This document shows, in pieces, positions 9,152 to 19,562 of a stretch of DNA of 64,000 nucleotides. The stretch's first letter is position 1. The number at the start of each line of letters is the position of its first letter. The position numbers were made by a program, and so were the translations under genes. This DNA comes from Leishmania mexicana MHOM/GT/2001/U1103 (Eukaryota; Euglenozoa; Kinetoplastea; Trypanosomatida; Trypanosomatidae): positions 248,001 to 312,000 of the forward strand of contig NC_018314.1 in NCBI RefSeq assembly GCF_000234665.1. The letters run 5' to 3'. The notes below the pieces were generated by a model. It worked only from the letters and a program-made list of their open reading frames with translations. It was not told where the DNA came from and made no database searches.

Positions 9152-9512
9152 TCTTGCGATTACTCTTTTATGAAGACTGCAGTAGAACCAATCGCAAAAC
9201 AAGTACCCCGGCAAAGGGCAGATATGAAAAGAGAGAGCAATGGCCAGAGAGAGTGTCCAGAAGATGAGCATTGGGAGTCGAGAGGTAGAGTACACAGTGA
9301 GGTTATCGTGGTAGATTGTAACGTCCCCACGACACGTTCTCATCGAAGGGTGGCAATCCTCCAGGATCACTATTCACCTGGCCCCACCAAAGAATCAAAG
9401 CGAATTGTCCCTCCGTACCGAGCCCGCTTTTTAGACGCGTTTCCCGATTTCAGGACTATGGGGCATGATAGGAAAAGGCAGTAACATACTTGATGATCGC
9501 GAATCAGCATAA
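9152..9512. other. intergenic region, relatively AT-rich
   Basis: About 360 bases. Purine runs at 9225-9238 and 9244-9252 are possible minus-strand polypyrimidine tracts for the CAF-1-like gene. No gene is seen. Confidence 0.5.
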
Positions 9513-10316
9513 CTATTCTACATGAATGAAGCAGTTCAAAAAAGCGTCTTCCCTCACCACATCATTGTTTACATCCTTGACAAGAAAGTAGAAGTCCTGC
9601 AACTCTTTTTCCGTCAGAGCTTTCGTCCCAACCTCCTCAGTTTGCCCTCTTGCCAAAAGTTCCTCCAGCTGCTCCACGGCAACGCACCGGGTATTGCTCC
9701 CGTCCTCAGTCATAACCATCTGCTTCCCAGTCACTTCCCAGATGTTATCAAAACAGGAGCGAATGTCCCCTTCTGTAGGCCTGTATACCACCGAGGAGAC
9801 ACGATCTGGGAATCTGGGATGGGGGCAGGCGAGCACTTGAGGGTCGTATGCCAATACGTGGGTGTGGAGCAACTCCACCAAGAGAGTGCGCAGCTTTTCA
9901 CGGTCGGCAAATGTCCCGGGCCGCTCCATCTGCTGCATCTGGTTGCCCGGGCTGCTTTCCTCTGACACGTGTTGAGAATTCTGCGCAATCATTGCCGTTA
10001 TTTGATCAAACTGGTCATCAGTCAAGCAAAGACCCAGAGACCGAAAGATACTTGGTACTTTGATAAAAGAAATTGGCCTTTCGCGGTGGGCATCCAGCTG
10101 CGACGACGAGGCGTCAACGGTATTGGCTATGATCGCTCTATCAGCTGCCTTCCCATAGGTATCAAGGACTTTCTGGCGCACCATCTTGGGGATGTATAGT
10201 GTCTCATCCAGCTGCTGAAGATACGCCGCATCCGGGTCGGGCACAATCTTTCCAGGCTTCTTGCCACCCTTCTTTTTCCCCCTCCCCTTCTGGGAAGGGG
10301 TAGCCAAAGACGGCAT
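9513..10316 (-). CDS. EF-hand-like protein, possibly axonemal (DRC8/EFCAB2-like)
   Basis: A 267-residue protein with a Lys/Gly-rich N-terminus (about 8-24: QKGRGKKKGGKKPGK). The rest resembles degenerate calmodulin-type EF-hands: a helix segment IFRSLGLCLTDDQFDQI (about 89-105), a second segment beginning YRPTEGDIRSCFDNIWEV, and a final ALTEKELQDFYFLV...EDAFLNCF pair near the C-terminus. The calcium-coordinating acidic residues are mostly missing, so calcium binding is doubtful. The arrangement is reminiscent of the dynein regulatory complex subunit DRC8, but that is a weak inference. The start is the ATG at 10314-10316. The gene lies in a lower-GC stretch shared with its neighbour. Confidence 0.55.
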   Translation of the reverse strand: MPSLATPSQKGRGKKKGGKKPGKIVPDPDAAYLQQLDETLYIPKMVRQKVLDTYGKAADRAIIANTVDASSSQLDAHRERPISFIKVPSIFRSLGLCLTDDQFDQITAMIAQNSQHVSEESSPGNQMQQMERPGTFADREKLRTLLVELLHTHVLAYDPQVLACPHPRFPDRVSSVVYRPTEGDIRSCFDNIWEVTGKQMVMTEDGSNTRCVAVEQLEELLARGQTEEVGTKALTEKELQDFYFLVKDVNNDVVREDAFLNCFIHVE

Positions 10317-10616
10317 TTTGTGCTGTAAGAGGTGAAGAGCTCATACACTCACGCGAGGCATCAAAAGTGTGAGATATAGTAAAGACGAATAAGAGAACAT
10401 GATGAAATCAGTCACGCTTCAAGAGGGCTTTCGAGTGCTTGGCCTGTCAAAGCGAGAGACCGGAGAAGAACACCGTTCAGTACCCGTCACAACAACCGTC
10501 AACTTGCAGGAGTCGCTGTTTGAAGCATCGAACATTTTTGTTCCCATGGAACACCTCACGTGGCCTGTAGTAATAAAATTACCGAAACGGAAAAAAATAA
10601 CGATTGAAGAGAAGTC
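10317..10616. other. short AT-rich intergenic region
   Basis: About 300 bases between the EF-hand-like gene and the ABC1 kinase. It is noticeably A/T-rich near 10560-10612. A plus-strand open frame (10399-10764) overlaps the ABC1 gene in antisense and is not called. Confidence 0.5.
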
Positions 10617-12404
10617 CTACACACGAGTCCTGTCCGATGTGAAGAGTTTCCGTAACATGTTCTCCCCTTTTCTCACTGCCATTTCAACGTACGTCCCAGC
10701 CTTTTCTGGCTTCACAATATCTACTGAGTCCCGCAATAAAGCGGTGGTACCGTATGTGCCCTGAAGCTTCTTCGCCAAGAAGTAAAGCTCGCCGTCCTCG
10801 AGAAATGCCATGAGATACGGTGCTGCCTCGGCAAAAATATTGAAGTCGGGCAACAGCTTGCGACCCAGCCCCTCGCCAACAATCACCGAGAGAACGAGTG
10901 AGGCAAAGTTGCCGTCCAAAGGAATGTGGTTCTCGCGGACCGCGTCCATTACCTTTCCTAGGACACTGCCAATCTGGACCTTACTGAGGCGGAAGCCTGC
11001 CGTTCCAGGAGCAACCATGTCAAATACCTCCTTGATCTCTTTCTTAAACCTCTCCCGGTTTACTGTGTCCTGTGCGTTTCTCATGGAGTGGGGCAGACGA
11101 TCGATCATTAGATCCGCCCCGAGCTCACCATCACCGCACGCGACGGCGGCAAAGAGCGAGATGAAGTTGTTGCGCTCGTCCTTGGAAAGAGTCGTTACAA
11201 GGCCAGTGTCGAGAACGACGACTTCGAATCGCAGCTTTCGCTTGCCGTCGGGGTAGTACTGCCGAAGACCATCCGTCTTATTTGTCCGCAGAAGAATGTT
11301 GCCGGGATGCAAATCCGAGTGGACAAAGTTGTCCTCAAAGAGCATCTTCAAAAACATGTGACAGCCCAGCTCTGCCACATCTTTATGCTCTTCACTGTAC
11401 ACCACATCTTGCAGCGGCTCACCCTCTTCAAATGTTTCAAAGAGCACGTCTTCCGTAGACAGAGACAGCAGTGGTGTGGGGAAAATAACACCGTTGAAGC
11501 CCCGGAAGTTGTACCGAAACTGCATCAAATTATCCCCTTCAACTAAGAGATTGAGTTGAGACTGAACCAGTGACGAGAATTCGTTGATGCTCGAATCCAA
11601 ATTAAAGTACCGCAGCCCTGGAATAATCCTGTTCCCGACCCGAACAAAGAGACGCATAGCTGCCAGGTCAGCGGACACCTGCTCGCGTATGTGGGGGTGC
11701 GTGACCTTGAGAGCGAGCTCTGTTCCAGCTGGAATCCCATCAATGCTCTCGCGGAGCTTCGCTCGGTGTATTTGAGCAATGCTACCGCTCTTGATCGGAA
11801 CCTTTTCAATCTCGGAGATGTAGCGAACCGCGTTGTGCCCTTTGCAAGGCCCGTCGGTGAACTCGCTGCGGAGAAGTTTCTCAGTGTGTGACCACTTGTG
11901 TGGCTCGGTACTGTCATACAGCTTTTCCAGCGTCTTACACATTTGATCGGGGAAAAAGTCAGGACGCGTTGCCATCCACTGACCAAGTTTGATGTAGCTC
12001 GGACCCATTGACGAGAGGAAGTCGAGAATCTTTTCATAAAATATGCGTTCAGGGCACAGCCGTAAGCTGTATGTGAGAAATCCGTACCACAGAACGGGAA
12101 CGCAGCCTAGAAAAAGCAATGCGATTCGGTACGCGACGTAGAAGAAAAACACCACTCTCGGCATAGATCGCACCTCTGGCACCAAACCATCACCCGTCGA
12201 TCTCCCAGCAACGTAAGGTTTTGTTCTCCGCATCGGCAGGAGCATCCTCCTACACTGCTCTTCGCGCAGGGACTCTGGAAGAAAAAACTTCTTGTAGCAA
12301 ACATACAAACCAAGGCTGCCACACCCGGTGGCCACTGCACCAAATATTCGCACCTGACGGCGACTAAGGGCCGTTGCCCTCCGTTGCAGCTCGGAGGCAG
12401 ACAT
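10617..12404 (-). CDS. ABC1/ADCK (UbiB) family atypical kinase, mitochondrial
   Basis: A 595-residue protein of the UbiB/ADCK family, which supports ubiquinone biosynthesis or mitochondrial lipid homeostasis. The family hallmark KLGQ (KxGQ) is at 139-142. The Lys of the nucleotide-binding strand is in ALKV (Lys233). There is an EEGEP segment (326-330), the catalytic HSDLHPGN (362-369), and a DTG (399-401) in the metal-binding DFG position. Hydrophobic segments at about 20-36 and 83-112 precede the kinase domain, as expected for an inner-membrane-associated protein. The overall pattern is closest to the ADCK2 branch, but that subgroup is inferred. The start is the ATG at 12402-12404. A purine run at 12451-12474 is a candidate polypyrimidine signal on the coding strand. 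Base composition is less GC-rich than in most of the window. Confidence 0.88.
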   Translation of the reverse strand: MSASELQRRATALSRRQVRIFGAVATGCGSLGLYVCYKKFFLPESLREEQCRRMLLPMRRTKPYVAGRSTGDGLVPEVRSMPRVVFFFYVAYRIALLFLGCVPVLWYGFLTYSLRLCPERIFYEKILDFLSSMGPSYIKLGQWMATRPDFFPDQMCKTLEKLYDSTEPHKWSHTEKLLRSEFTDGPCKGHNAVRYISEIEKVPIKSGSIAQIHRAKLRESIDGIPAGTELALKVTHPHIREQVSADLAAMRLFVRVGNRIIPGLRYFNLDSSINEFSSLVQSQLNLLVEGDNLMQFRYNFRGFNGVIFPTPLLSLSTEDVLFETFEEGEPLQDVVYSEEHKDVAELGCHMFLKMLFEDNFVHSDLHPGNILLRTNKTDGLRQYYPDGKRKLRFEVVVLDTGLVTTLSKDERNNFISLFAAVACGDGELGADLMIDRLPHSMRNAQDTVNRERFKKEIKEVFDMVAPGTAGFRLSKVQIGSVLGKVMDAVRENHIPLDGNFASLVLSVIVGEGLGRKLLPDFNIFAEAAPYLMAFLEDGELYFLAKKLQGTYGTTALLRDSVDIVKPEKAGTYVEMAVRKGENMLRKLFTSDRTRV

Positions 12405-12880
12405 CAGAAAAAAGCACCTCTAATCTGAAGGACATTGTAGGAGGAAGTTGACAAGAGAGAAAATGTGGAGAGAATACATGGTGGAACACAGGTTCATTTA
12501 GTTCCCGTCAAAGGCTGGTTTGGACAGATTCAGATGATTCTTCTTTCTGATAGAGTTCTGAGAGTGCTGGAAGTGGCTGGTATCGGTTTGATGGACCCTT
12601 TGATTAATGTGTATGTTCTACTTCACCATGGCCCATCGATGAGCCAAAGTGTAACATGAAGGTGTCCAAAATGTGTCACCGAAAACAAAAAGTATGCGTC
12701 GAAAAAGTTGCTTGGCTCAAAACAGAGCGAGAAGTTGCGAACACAGTGGGGACCACCATTTTTCTGTTCCTGAGGCACTTGAAACATGGAGTTGCTGAAA
12801 CACCAGTGTCATTCTTGTGGTTGCTGCGCGGAGTGAAAGACTACGCCACTGGCTCATGGACCTAAAAACAATGTGTTTGA
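12405..12880. other. AT-rich flank upstream of the ABC1 gene
   Basis: About 475 bases, unusually A/T-rich for this window, with the candidate splice tract at 12451-12474. Two short adjacent plus-strand open frames (12465-12659 and 12656-12865) are present but on the strand opposite to every other gene, with no recognisable motif. I see no clear snoRNA C/D pairs or tRNA. Confidence 0.45.
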
Positions 12881-15800
12881 GAACGTCCCTCGGGGCGTTT
12901 CCTCGCCACTTCCCCTTACCATCTGAGCTCGCTTCACGATAATAATTCGCCTTTTCCTTTCGCTGTTTATGAGCCTCTCCGTGCTTGCCTACATAATCCC
13001 GCCTTCTCTCCCCCACATTCTTTAGAGCGCTCCTCAGGCACTCGCCTCTTGTCCATATCTCTTAAACGACTTAAAGACGCGCAGGGAAGGGCACGCCTCC
13101 TCTTCCACCTGAGGCCATCAAGAGTATAAAGGAAAATAAAGCGTCTAAATGCACCGGTTCCCCACCTCCACCCCGTTGCCTTTTTCTTTCGTGTACCCTC
13201 CGTTGGGCGTGCGGTATCAATCGAAAGGAAAAAGGCCCGCCGTGAAGACCCACCACCACCACCAGGCCCAACCACAAACCAGGACCCCAGGCGAGCAAGC
13301 GAAAACCCGAAAACACACACCAGCATGCAAGCCCCTGAAGCAGAAGAAATTCACAGTCTTGAAGTCCAAGTGGATCCCAAACGAGGCAGCGACGGAGAAT
13401 CCAGCCCCTTATAGACCCGCCGTGCGCCGGCGACAAAAATCAAACGCTGCGCAATTTTCTGAGGCCCGAACCGCAGCGGAGGTAACAGCCTCTTTCGCCC
13501 GCAAAAAATCTCGACACCGGTGATCGAGAAGTCCCTGACTTCTTCCCCCCCCCGCCCCCTCCCCTTTCCAAGGGGAACTTCAACAGGGCACCCCCACATG
13601 GATTCCGGCGACTTCTGTTTCTGAGAGTTGACATTTGATTGACGCTTCGAAAGCTGGTCGAAACACTAACTCACAACCGCAATCCCGAGCAACCTATTGA
13701 CCACAAAAGGAAGTGTTTATTAGCAATGGAAAACTCACATTGGCGGACTGTTTTGCTGTCATCCTGCTCGCTCTCCACTTTGGGTGCTGTGATTGGGTTT
13801 TCTGCCTTTGAAGCAAAATGTTGAGCTGGCTCGAACTCGGCGCCTCTTAGCACACAAAGCCGGACAACGCGCGCCATCAGTTACCACAGCGCCCTGAGAA
13901 GTAAAAAACAGCGAACAGCAGATGCGCCTTCATGCCGCAAACCGACCACAGTGCAGTAAGCATCGCTGTGTTCATCGGCCCCTCTCTAGCTGTAGGAAAA
14001 TTTGCCCGCAGCAGGGCCCACCTCCTGCAACGGCCCGGTATACAAAACCAAAAAACGCTTCCCCCCCCACCATCTTTTCGAAAAATCCATTCGGCCATGC
14101 AGCGAGCTAAAAACCCCATGGCCGTTTACGAAGCCAAAGGAATATTCACTTCTGCCACACCCCGTCGCCAACCCCACCTGTGTTTCGCCCTCATCCGCGC
14201 GCCCTTTTCGCCAACACATCATTCCACCACGACCAATTCGACACACACGCGCGCAACCCGAATTCATCCCCCTTTGGGGAAGCCGGGAAAAACTGATTCG
14301 AGGGAAACAATCAGCCGCGGGCTTCGGCTATACTGCTAACGAGCTCCGCCCACCCCCGCCCACCTCCGCAAATCCGCGATTGGCGCCCGGCGTCGCGCGA
14401 GCTTTGGCAGGCCATCCAAATCCTGCACGGGTTGTGCAAAAAGACTTGTTTTCTGCCAGCGGGGCCCTGGGAGACCATGTGCCGGAGCCGCGCGCGGCAT
14501 GGACCCCATAGCCCACCCCAACCCTTTGGATTCCAGAACACAGGTTTGGGACTCTTTCCGCGGAAGCCAACGATGCGTTATGTTTCATCCCGCGGGTCCC
14601 CCATCATGCCTCCGGGGTCCCTTTCTATCGACCCACCCGCGGAGGCCCAGAAGACGCCAAGCATTGCGCGCAGGCGCGCGTTTTGGCTGCCTGGCGCGGG
14701 TCTTTTCCCGCCCTTTTAATTCATCCCCGTTGCTTTTTCACCCTTGGGTGACCACCCTCGATGCCACAAACCTTGGCGGGTGTGCTTCGCGGCGCGCGTA
14801 AAAGGCCCGCCCCCCCCCCCGCGGCCTTTTGGCCTTTTGGAAAGGGGGTGGCCGGCGCCCCGGGGGGAACGCCCGCGCGCCGCCCGGGGCCACCCCACCC
14901 GAAAGCCCCCGCGGGGGGGCGGGTTGATGGGCCAAATGGCGCGCGCCCCCCGCCATGAGAAATCCGAAAATCACGCTTTTCATGCCAACCGCCATTCCCC
15001 CAACAGAGGGTGGGGCTTGGGGGTCCTGTGTCTAGCCGGGGCGCGAAAAACACACCCCCGCGCCCCCCCCCGCCCCAAAGCGGCGGCCCCAGTTTCCAGA
15101 GCCCAAAGCCAAACCAGAAGCCCGCGCCACCGGCTACCAGCAACAACCTCCGCAGGGAGACCTTTCGCAAAAACCCGTCCAGCAAAAGCACCGGGGCCGT
15201 TCCAGAAGAAAAAAAACAAAAAGGATCCGAAAAAAGGCAAAGCGCGGCGTTTTCTGTGTGTTTTCAAGTGGTGTTATCTCCCGCGGCGCTCATTGCGGGT
15301 GCGGCCCGGCCAAGCCGAATCCCCTCTCTTTCGCGCCGTTGCTTTGCTCTGGGCGGTGCTGCTACGCGAACCCCACGGACCTCTGGATCTCGCTGATTTT
15401 CCTGTCCCGGGGTGCGCCCGCAGGCTGCGGTGCGAAAAGGGTTTGCGCCTGCCCAAAAGCCCCAGGCAATCGTTTTTCCGACAAGTAAAAGTTAAAGGGT
15501 TGGTTGATTTTCTTTGTGGTTTTGCGGTGGCGCCTGTTTCCATTGTTTCTTCTTTGCGGCGCGGCATCGGCCCCCCCTGGCGCGACCATGGCTCATGCGC
15601 CAGCGCCGGGGGTCTTTCTTCCCTCTCCTCGTTGTTTGTCTGCCGAACGTGGGGTGTAGAAGATATTTGGGAACTTCGGGAAAAGCCTCCGCCTTTCAGT
15701 TTGCATGGCGCTTTCCGCCAAGCAAACATGTTTCGCCAAAGGTAGTGGGTTTGTCAATGGGGCGGTGCTGTCGTCCGCGGGCCTTACAAATTGTTGTCAC

Positions 15801-17860
15801 CTGTGGCGTGCTGAGGTTCATCTCTTTCATGGCGTTTTTTCCTGTCAGTGTCAACTTTTCAATTTTCTCTTGTGCTTTCCGGACCTTGTCCCATCGTTTT
15901 TGGCTTCGCTCTTAGATCCCTTATTGGCTTTACCCTGTGGGGCTTTTTTCAGCCTTTTCGGCGCTGTTTTCCATCGTTTTGTTTTCCCTGCGTTTCCATG
16001 CTGTCAACGATTCTCTCTCTATGCCCGGGTGTTGCCGCCATCTCTTCCGTATGGGGGCGCGCCGTGCTTCTATTCTGCGGCGTCTTTTTTGTTTTTGCTT
16101 TCCTTGGTTTCTTGGGGGCCTTGGGTTCAGGGGGTGCGCGCGCCGGGCTTCTTGCGAAACGTGGGCTTTGTTGGCCCCTTGTGGTCCTGGTTTTCCCACA
16201 CGTGAAAATACATTTTTTTGCACACTTTGGCTCATTTTGCCCCCGTCTCGCGGGGCTGTCTTCTCTGGGTGCTTTTCATTCCACTGCTTGTGCGTCCGCA
16301 TGATCGTTTTATCTGCGGGTGCTTTCTGTCTGTGCGGCTGTGTGTGTGTTTTCTCTCTGCTTTCCGGGGGCGGCTTCTTCGACCGTGCTCCCCGGCGGCA
16401 TTGTGTTTTGGACCCCCCGTGGTTTCTTTTTGGACGCTCTTATAGCACACGGTGTTTTCCACCCCTTCCTCGCCTTTTCTTTGCGCCTTCTTGGGGGGGG
16501 TGCGGGGCGTCTAGGTGGGGTCTTGATGCCGCGCGCGCCTTCCCTGTATTCATCAACACCTCTTCTCATTTCTGTGTTCGGGCTTTCTCTTGCCTGGCTG
16601 TCTCTTGCTTGTTATTTGGCCTCTTTGGCGTTGCCGCGTGGTCGGCCAAGTCGTCTCTCTCTCTTTTGTGCTCTCGATGCTTGGCGCCTCCGCGTGTGCG
16701 TTGTGTTTGTGCTTTGCCTCCTTGTCGGCTCATGGCCCCTTGTGTGTGCCGATTTCGGGGATTCTGATCGCTAGGAGGAAGGGTTTTCAGTGCGCCGCTT
16801 CTTTGATGTGTCTTTGCTTTCCCAAACGCCCTGTTTGTATGCGCGCGTGCGTTGGAAGCGCGCTGGGGTGGCGGGGTGCGTCTGCAGCTGTTTTGCCTGT
16901 GCCAATGCGGGGCCGCAAGGGGCCCATGCGGCAAGAGATGAAAACTTGGTGTACCGCGCGACGCTGGACCCGGTTTCTGGTCTGGCTTGGCGTCGGTTGC
17001 GCATGGGGCGGCTGTGATTGTCTGCCTTTCCCCTTTGGCTTCCGCTGATGGGGGCGCCCCGGGGTCGCCTCCTTTGACGCAACCCACCCGACCCCTTTTG
17101 GCCAAAATCTTGTTTATTTCGAGGGGGCGCCTCAAACGGGCCACTGGCGAAGGATCTTCGTTTCGGCTTGCGGGGTGATGATGGCGGGTTTTCTGCGGCG
17201 GTTGCGTGGCCGGCCCGCTCGCTGCCAGGATGGCGAAAAATAAAAAGTCGCCCCGGTTTTCCGGCATGATGTCTGTTTTTCGCCTCGCCGGTTGGGCTGT
17301 TGCTTCGTGGTTCCCCCCTTTTCGCGTCTCGTGTGGGTTGGTGCCGGCTCAGTGGCGCTGGTGTCGTTGCTTCGGTTTCTGCTTGTGGGCGGGTGTATCT
17401 GGTCGCGGCCGGTTGGCGGCTGGGGCCGCGCGCGGTTTTTCTCGGGGCCGGGGTGGGGGGCGCTGCCATGGGCGGTGGGCCTCGGGGGTCCCCCACGCGG
17501 GCGGCGCCCCCCACCCCGACTCGCGCCGCGCACATTCCCGGCGAAGAGGCCCTTTTTCATTGCGAAGGTGCGCAGCATACGAGCAGGGGGGTGGGAGCTT
17601 TTCCCGGGAACAGCCCCGCCGCCGCCACGCCCCTTCATAGCCGCTTCCGCGCCCATGGCGAGGTGTCGGAGACGCGGCGCGAGGGCTGCGGGGCACGGCT
17701 GTGAGAGGGACGAAGGGGGGGGGGGAGAAGGGGGTCGGGTTTCAAAGTGGGGAGGCCCGAGCGCGAGGGCGGGAGTTGGATTGCGTGTCCGAGAAAGGGA
17801 GGATCGTGCAGCGGTGGCGCCGAGAATTCTTTTTTTTTCCCTCTTCTGGTTTTAATGTGC
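12881..17860. other. anomalous ~5-kb segment with mirrored base composition, no credible gene
   Basis: From about 12.9 to 15.24 kb the plus strand is strongly A/C-biased (13261-13320 contains no T at all). From about 15.245 to 17.6 kb it is strongly G/T-biased (16321-16380 contains no A at all). The switch is abrupt. Homopolymer runs of C and G get longer toward the middle. Open frames in all six frames translate into Trp/Cys/Phe/Arg/Pro-rich strings with no motif, and the microsatellites and purine tracts typical of the rest of the window are nearly absent. The pattern fits two low-quality extension walks meeting in the middle (gap filling) better than a biological element. Treat all sequence here with caution. 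Confidence 0.7.
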
Positions 17861-18032
17861 GTGCGTCTGCCGCCATGCGTGGAGCCAAGCGCCATCGCAC
17901 CTTGTTCTGCAACACTGGGGTCGGGTTGTGTGTCAAGGTGCGTGGGGGGGGGGGTCCCCCTTCCCGCTCGATACGCACACACGTGATGGGGTTGTGGTGC
18001 TCCAGTGAACGGCGACGAGGGCAACTTCAACC
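17861..18032. other. 3' flank of endonuclease G gene
   Basis: Sequence here looks like ordinary intergenic DNA of this organism again, including a G run at 17944-17954 and a short CA run near 17974. It is probably 3'UTR of the endonuclease G gene. Confidence 0.45.
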
Positions 18033-19562
18033 TCAGCGCTGCTCTGCGTGGTCGATCCGCCCCACACTCGCCGCGACAAGCTCCTCCATGCGCTTCTGGA
18101 ACTCGTGCACGACGGCCTCGTCAAGGTTCCCGCCCGCCGTAGAGGCCTGCAGGGCTGCGTAGGTCTTCCGCAGCTGAGGCACGCTGTCGGCAGCCCGCAG
18201 CTGGGCCACCTGCCGGTACCGCTGGAAGAGCGCAGACGGCCGTGCATCGCACTTGTGCGTCTTGCAGAGGTCAGGCAAGCGCGTCGCGTCCATGCCTGGA
18301 AAAAACTGAAGTCCCGTGATACGCTGCAGTCGCTCGATCGGCACCTGGTACGCGGTGAGGGGCAGCTCCTCTATGATCGGTCCGTTGGGCATCATGAACG
18401 CCGCCACCGAGTGTGACCGGCCGCCGTTTTCCTCGGACAGAAACACCTTGAACAGATGGCTCGGCACAGCGACGAGGGTGCCACGCGCGGGGTGACCGGT
18501 GAGCTCGTACGTCATCATCAGCTTCACTGGAGCTGCGCTTTTCCACGGCGCCGCGCTCGCGTCCGCTGAGGACAGCGGCACATGGACTTCAGTGCCGTCC
18601 GGACGGTGCTCCACTCGCATGAGTCGGGGGACAAATGCGGGGCCGGTCACGACGTACAGCTTGCCACGGCTACTCGCGTCTTCCGCCTTGGTGGTATTCC
18701 CTGCTGGTGGGCTGTCGCCGCGTCGCCGGCCACGGCCAGGCTGCTGCTGCTGCTGCTGCTGCCCGACGCTCACCTCCTTGCTCAGCTTGCGCGTCAGGCC
18801 CTCCAGCCGCAGCCAATCCACCGCGTTCAGCGTCATGTCCTGCGGCACGACGTTCGCGTTCATGTTGAAGGTCGCATCCATCTCCGCCTGCGAGGCCTTG
18901 TGCAACTGCGCGGCGGCGAGGTGGCCGCGACTCATGCCGCGTGACGTGTAGCTGTTGGGGCCGACGCGGAAGGCCGCGGGGACGGTGTCGTCGGCGTAGA
19001 AGTTGCTGCGGTTGCGCGAGACGTCGTCACCACCGCGGGTGTCGTTGCACCCCTCTTCTTTGCCATGCGCGGCGTCGTCGTCCCTGTTAGCAGCGGCGGC
19101 TGCTGCCGGGGAGGAGGGTCGGCGCCCGGAGTGCAGCTTGCGGTAGTCAACCACCTCCATCACCCAGTTTGGGATGCGGCGCTCATAGTTGAGGCTGGCG
19201 AGGTAGCTGCCGTAGCAGCGCACCTCGGCAGTGGACGGCAGCCCGTGCGCCGCTGCCTCATTGCACTGCTGCAAGAAGCCGGCGGTGAGCGTGGAGGCGT
19301 GGGCGGGTGGTGTGTGAGGCGGCAGCACGACAGGAAAGGCCAGCGTGGCATCACCTCCCACAGATCCCTGGCTGCTGCTGTCGCTGCCTGCGCCCCCGAT
19401 CGACGGTGTAGCGGTGGCAGTCGTGACGAGAGAGCGGTTGGGCTGCACCACAAGCTGTGTGCGCTTGCTTGCCTGCGTGCTGTAGGTCCAGTAGGCGGTG
19501 ACGCCGAAGAGAGCAACAGAAGCGGTGCCGAGCAGCCGGGCGATCGCTGCGCTGGCAGTCAT
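18033..19562 (-). CDS. EndoG: mitochondrial endonuclease G (DNA/RNA non-specific endonuclease family)
   Basis: A 509-residue ββα-metal nuclease. The N-terminus (about 8-25) is hydrophobic and followed by Lys/Arg, consistent with mitochondrial import or an inner-membrane anchor. The active-site region reads SRGHLAAA (211-218): the family's DRGH has Ser for Asp, with His214 as the general base. It is followed by NANVVPQD (235-242) and NAVDW (246-250), matching the metal-binding Asn region (NVAPQ...N.W). A Gln tract (seven Gln, about 273-279) and several low-complexity loops enlarge it relative to the ~300-residue animal enzyme. In Leishmania, EndoG has been linked to DNA degradation in programmed cell death. 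The start at 19560-19562 is chosen over an upstream frame to 19712 because it opens directly into the targeting segment. A purine run at 19767-19786 may mark the splice tract. Confidence 0.9.
   Translation of the reverse strand: MTASAAIARLLGTASVALFGVTAYWTYSTQASKRTQLVVQPNRSLVTTATATPSIGGAGSDSSSQGSVGGDATLAFPVVLPPHTPPAHASTLTAGFLQQCNEAAAHGLPSTAEVRCYGSYLASLNYERRIPNWVMEVVDYRKLHSGRRPSSPAAAAAANRDDDAAHGKEEGCNDTRGGDDVSRNRSNFYADDTVPAAFRVGPNSYTSRGMSRGHLAAAQLHKASQAEMDATFNMNANVVPQDMTLNAVDWLRLEGLTRKLSKEVSVGQQQQQQQPGRGRRRGDSPPAGNTTKAEDASSRGKLYVVTGPAFVPRLMRVEHRPDGTEVHVPLSSADASAAPWKSAAPVKLMMTYELTGHPARGTLVAVPSHLFKVFLSEENGGRSHSVAAFMMPNGPIIEELPLTAYQVPIERLQRITGLQFFPGMDATRLPDLCKTHKCDARPSALFQRYRQVAQLRAADSVPQLRKTYAALQASTAGGNLDEAVVHEFQKRMEELVAASVGRIDHAEQR
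18738..18762. repeat. CTG/CAG repeat encoding poly-Gln in endonuclease G
   Basis: A run of CTG triplets on the plus strand (CAG on the coding strand) encodes about seven Gln in a loop outside the catalytic motifs. It is likely length-variable. Confidence 0.8.

Noticed and set aside
10399..10764. 121-codon plus-strand frame overlapping the end of the ABC1 kinase gene
   Set aside because: It is antisense to a well-supported gene, on the strand without other genes, and has no recognisable motif.
12500..12780. possible C/D snoRNA boxes (GATGA and CTGA-like strings)
   Set aside because: Spacing does not fit a 70-100-nt C/D snoRNA, the boxes are degenerate and on the plus strand, whereas transcription is on the minus strand.
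13810..13885. tRNA-like T-arm string (GCTCGAACTC) in the anomalous block
   Set aside because: On neither strand do the neighbouring bases form the T-stem or acceptor stem.
14744..15745. 333-codon plus-strand open frame, and other long frames in 13-17.7 kb
   Set aside because: Translations are Pro/Arg/Trp/Cys-rich with no motif, many overlapping frames are open on both strands, and the region has anomalous composition. They are by-products of GC content or of low-quality sequence.
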